Shown here: piece after piece, positions 61,177 through 64,000 of the stretch
Layout: every line of letters starts with the position of its first letter
Position numbering within the stretch: the first letter of the stretch is position 1
NCBI RefSeq assembly: GCF_900109995.1
Contig: NZ_FOCB01000001.1
Span: 248,001 to 312,000 of the forward strand
Reading direction: 5' to 3'
From: Pseudomonas sp. ok272
Lineage (GTDB): Bacteria > Pseudomonadota > Gammaproteobacteria > Pseudomonadales > Pseudomonadaceae
Length of the DNA stretch: 64,000 nt
Program-made: the position numbers and the translations under genes
The notes under the pieces: model-generated
The model's input: the letters and a program-made list of their open reading frames with translations, nothing else
Told to the model about the DNA's origin: nothing
Database searches by the model: none

Positions 61177-62218
61177 ACGACGTGCAATTGCTCGGCCCGC
61201 GGGCCTATGGCGAGCCCTTGGGCACTGCCGTATTGAAAGCCATCGCCGAGGATTTCCAGGTCGATGAAGTCCTCGATATTCCCCTGACCGGCGACGGCGA
61301 GCACCTATGGATCTGGGTTGAAAAACGTGGCCTGAATACCGAGGAGGCGGCGCGGCGCATTGCCAAGGCTGCCGGTGTGCCGTTGCGTACCGTCAGCTAT
61401 GCCGGCTTGAAGGATCGCCAGGCCCTCACGCGCCAGTGGTTCAGCGTGCAATTGCCGGGCAAGGCCGATCCGGACCTGTCTGCTGCAGAAAACGACACAC
61501 TGAAAGTCCTGAAGACCGCGCGGCACAAGCGCAAGCTGCAACGGGGTGCCCATTCCGCCAACGGCTTCACCTTGCGCCTGACCCAGTTTGCCGGGGACAA
61601 GGACGCCCTTGACGCACGCCTGCAATTGATCGCCAAGCAAGGCATCCCCAACTATTTCGGCGCCCAGCGTTTCGGCCATGACGGCGGTAACGTGGTCGAT
61701 GCCCGTAGCTGGGCTGCGCGCAAGGCTCTGCCGGAGCAGCGCAATGTGCGTTCGCGCCTGCTGTCCACGGCGCGTAGCTATTTGTTCAATCAAGTGTTGG
61801 CGGCCCGCGTCGCTGACGGCAGTTGGCAGCGCGCCCAAGTGGGCGACTTGCTGGCCTTCACCGACAGCCGCAGTTTTTTCCCCGCGGGCGAAGCTGAATG
61901 CAGCGACCCGCGCTTGGCCATACTTGATCTGCACCCCACGGGTCCGCAATGGGGCGAGGGCGAGTCACCGGCCAGCGGTGCGACCCACGAATTGGAACAA
62001 TGGATCGCCACGGCCGAAGCGGACCTGCGCGACTGGTTGGTCAATGCCGGAATGAGCCATGAACGTCGCATCCTGCGACTGCCCATTGGCGGTTTGACAT
62101 GGCATTATCCCGAACCTGACATTCTGCAACTGGAATTCGTCCTGCCGGCCGGATGCTTCGCCACTGTATTGGTGCGCGAACTCGTTGATCTGGTGCCGGT
62201 GGGGCAGACGGACAGCTC

Positions 62219-62231
<13 letters not shown>
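61173..62231 (+). CDS. truD: tRNA pseudouridine(13) synthase TruD
   Basis: TruD makes pseudouridine 13 in tRNA-Glu. The product is 352 residues. The catalytic Asp is in [18 protein letters not shown] (about residue 80), followed by [13 protein letters not shown] and [19 protein letters not shown]; the inserted TRUD domain runs from about 155 to 305. It overlaps ispF by 4 bases and its C-terminal codons overlap surE by 13 bases, so the downstream gene is coupled to its translation. Confidence 0.95.
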
Positions 62232-63645
<1,414 letters not shown>

Positions 63646-63856
63646 GCTTTTGTTCAACGGCGCTGAACGCTCTTCGATTGCCTGGGTCTTACGGCGGCAT
63701 CGGTTGGATAAACGCACCTGTGTAGCTTCAAGCCAGCCTGCGTGTGTCTGGATTTCGCTTTGTCGGCGGTAAAGCGCGGACGGCCAGTTATACTTGCGAC
63801 ACTTCATGCCTGAACAAGGCACATTCTATTTTCAGCCACCAGAAAGGGAGCGGCGG
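63646..63856 (+). other. pcm-nlpD intergenic region
   Basis: No gene is supported in these 211 bp. A TATACT box (63789-63794) could be the nlpD -10, but no good -35 lies 16-18 bp upstream. A small hairpin TGCCT-GAACA-AGGCA lies near 63810-63823. An open frame starting at 63569 has no credible product. Confidence 0.4.
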
Positions 63857-64000
63857 GTGAGTCTCAATGTCATTGCGCAGCGTATCGGTACAGCAAGCTT
63901 TAAGTGCCTGGTCACTGGCCTTGTCTTGAGTTCCTTGTTGGTCGGTTGCTCCAGCACGCGATCCAGCGACGTGCGTGTCGTCGATCGCAACAGTACGGCC
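63857..64000 (+). CDS. nlpD: NlpD, murein hydrolase activator lipoprotein (3' truncated by window edge)
   Basis: Only the first 48 codons are present. The product starts at GTG 63857 with AGGGAG and GGCGG upstream. The signal peptide (SLNVIAQRIGTASFKCLVTG then LVLSSLLVGCSS) ends with lipobox LVGC (Cys31), so the protein is an outer-membrane lipoprotein. NlpD activates the amidase AmiC at division in E. coli. Identity rests mostly on position after surE-pcm and the lipoprotein start; the LysM and LytM domains lie beyond the window. rpoS should follow. Confidence 0.8.
   Translation, partial: MSLNVIAQRIGTASFKCLVTGLVLSSLLVGCSSTRSSDVRVVDRNSTA

Overview
This 64-kb window is chromosomal DNA from a Pseudomonas, most likely a member of the P. 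fluorescens complex. Three things point there: high-GC coding DNA with strong third-position G/C bias; gene order that, from memory, follows the P. aeruginosa PAO1 ppc-adk ... glnD-map-rpsB ... eno ... surE-pcm-nlpD backbone; and many short palindromic REP/REPIN sequences (core GTGGGAGCGAGCCTGCTCGC and variants) between genes. There is no rRNA, tRNA, CRISPR array, prophage or intact transposase gene.

Layout. (1) 0-6.3 kb: the 3' end of ppc, then adk, tsaB, a small MITE-like element, a 102-aa hypothetical gene overlapping a YecE/DUF72 gene, a PEP-mutase/isocitrate-lyase family gene, a 206-aa internally duplicated hypothetical gene, and rsmJ. (2) 6.4-11.3 kb: the mexL repressor gene diverging from the mexJ-mexK RND efflux operon, with two matching operator-like sites between them. 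(3) 11.4-15.1 kb, minus strand: plsB, a YbaY-like lipoprotein and a DUF4197 protein. (4) 15.3-21 kb: a cold-shock gene, a small hypothetical gene, rlmA, dapE and an ndvB-type GH17-GT2 glucan synthase. In PAO1 this block is, from memory, elsewhere on the chromosome. (5) 21.2-31.2 kb: tcdA, then on the minus strand csdE, csdA, dapD, a Spx/ArsC-like gene, dapC, glnD and map. Between tcdA and csdE is a 770-bp region made of repeats and a strongly structured element. (6) 31.4-50.9 kb, plus strand: the classical translation, envelope and lipid A cluster rpsB-tsf-pyrH-frr-uppS-cdsA-dxr-rseP-bamA-skp-lpxD-fabZ-lpxA-lpxB-rnhB-dnaE-accA. (7) 51-57.7 kb: tilS, pyrG, kdsA, eno, ftsB, ispD. (8) 57.7-60.7 kb: a LysR regulator diverging from the glutathione-dependent formaldehyde detoxification pair (adhC class and S-formylglutathione hydrolase). 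(9) 60.7-64 kb: ispF-truD-surE-pcm and the first 48 codons of nlpD.

How the genes work together. Lysine and peptidoglycan precursor synthesis is spread over dapD, dapC and dapE. Isoprenoid and lipid-carrier synthesis uses dxr, ispD, ispF and uppS. Lipid A and outer-membrane assembly use lpxD/A/B, fabZ, kdsA, bamA and skp. Phospholipid synthesis uses plsB, cdsA and accA. Translation and RNA modification use rpsB, tsf, frr, map, tsaB, tcdA, tilS, truD, rsmJ and rlmA.

I saw no convincing undescribed multi-gene system. The features most worth following up lie between genes: a 145-bp MITE-like insertion with perfect 18-bp terminal inverted repeats and a 10-bp target duplication inside a REP (2418-2582); a structured element at about 22180-22480, a long closing stem around three hairpins, sitting within a 71-bp repeat array; a paired MexL-type operator whose centres are 31 bp apart; and an ispF start whose Shine-Dalgarno lies in a terminator-like hairpin. 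Synteny statements and locus comparisons to PAO1 are from memory, not from a search.
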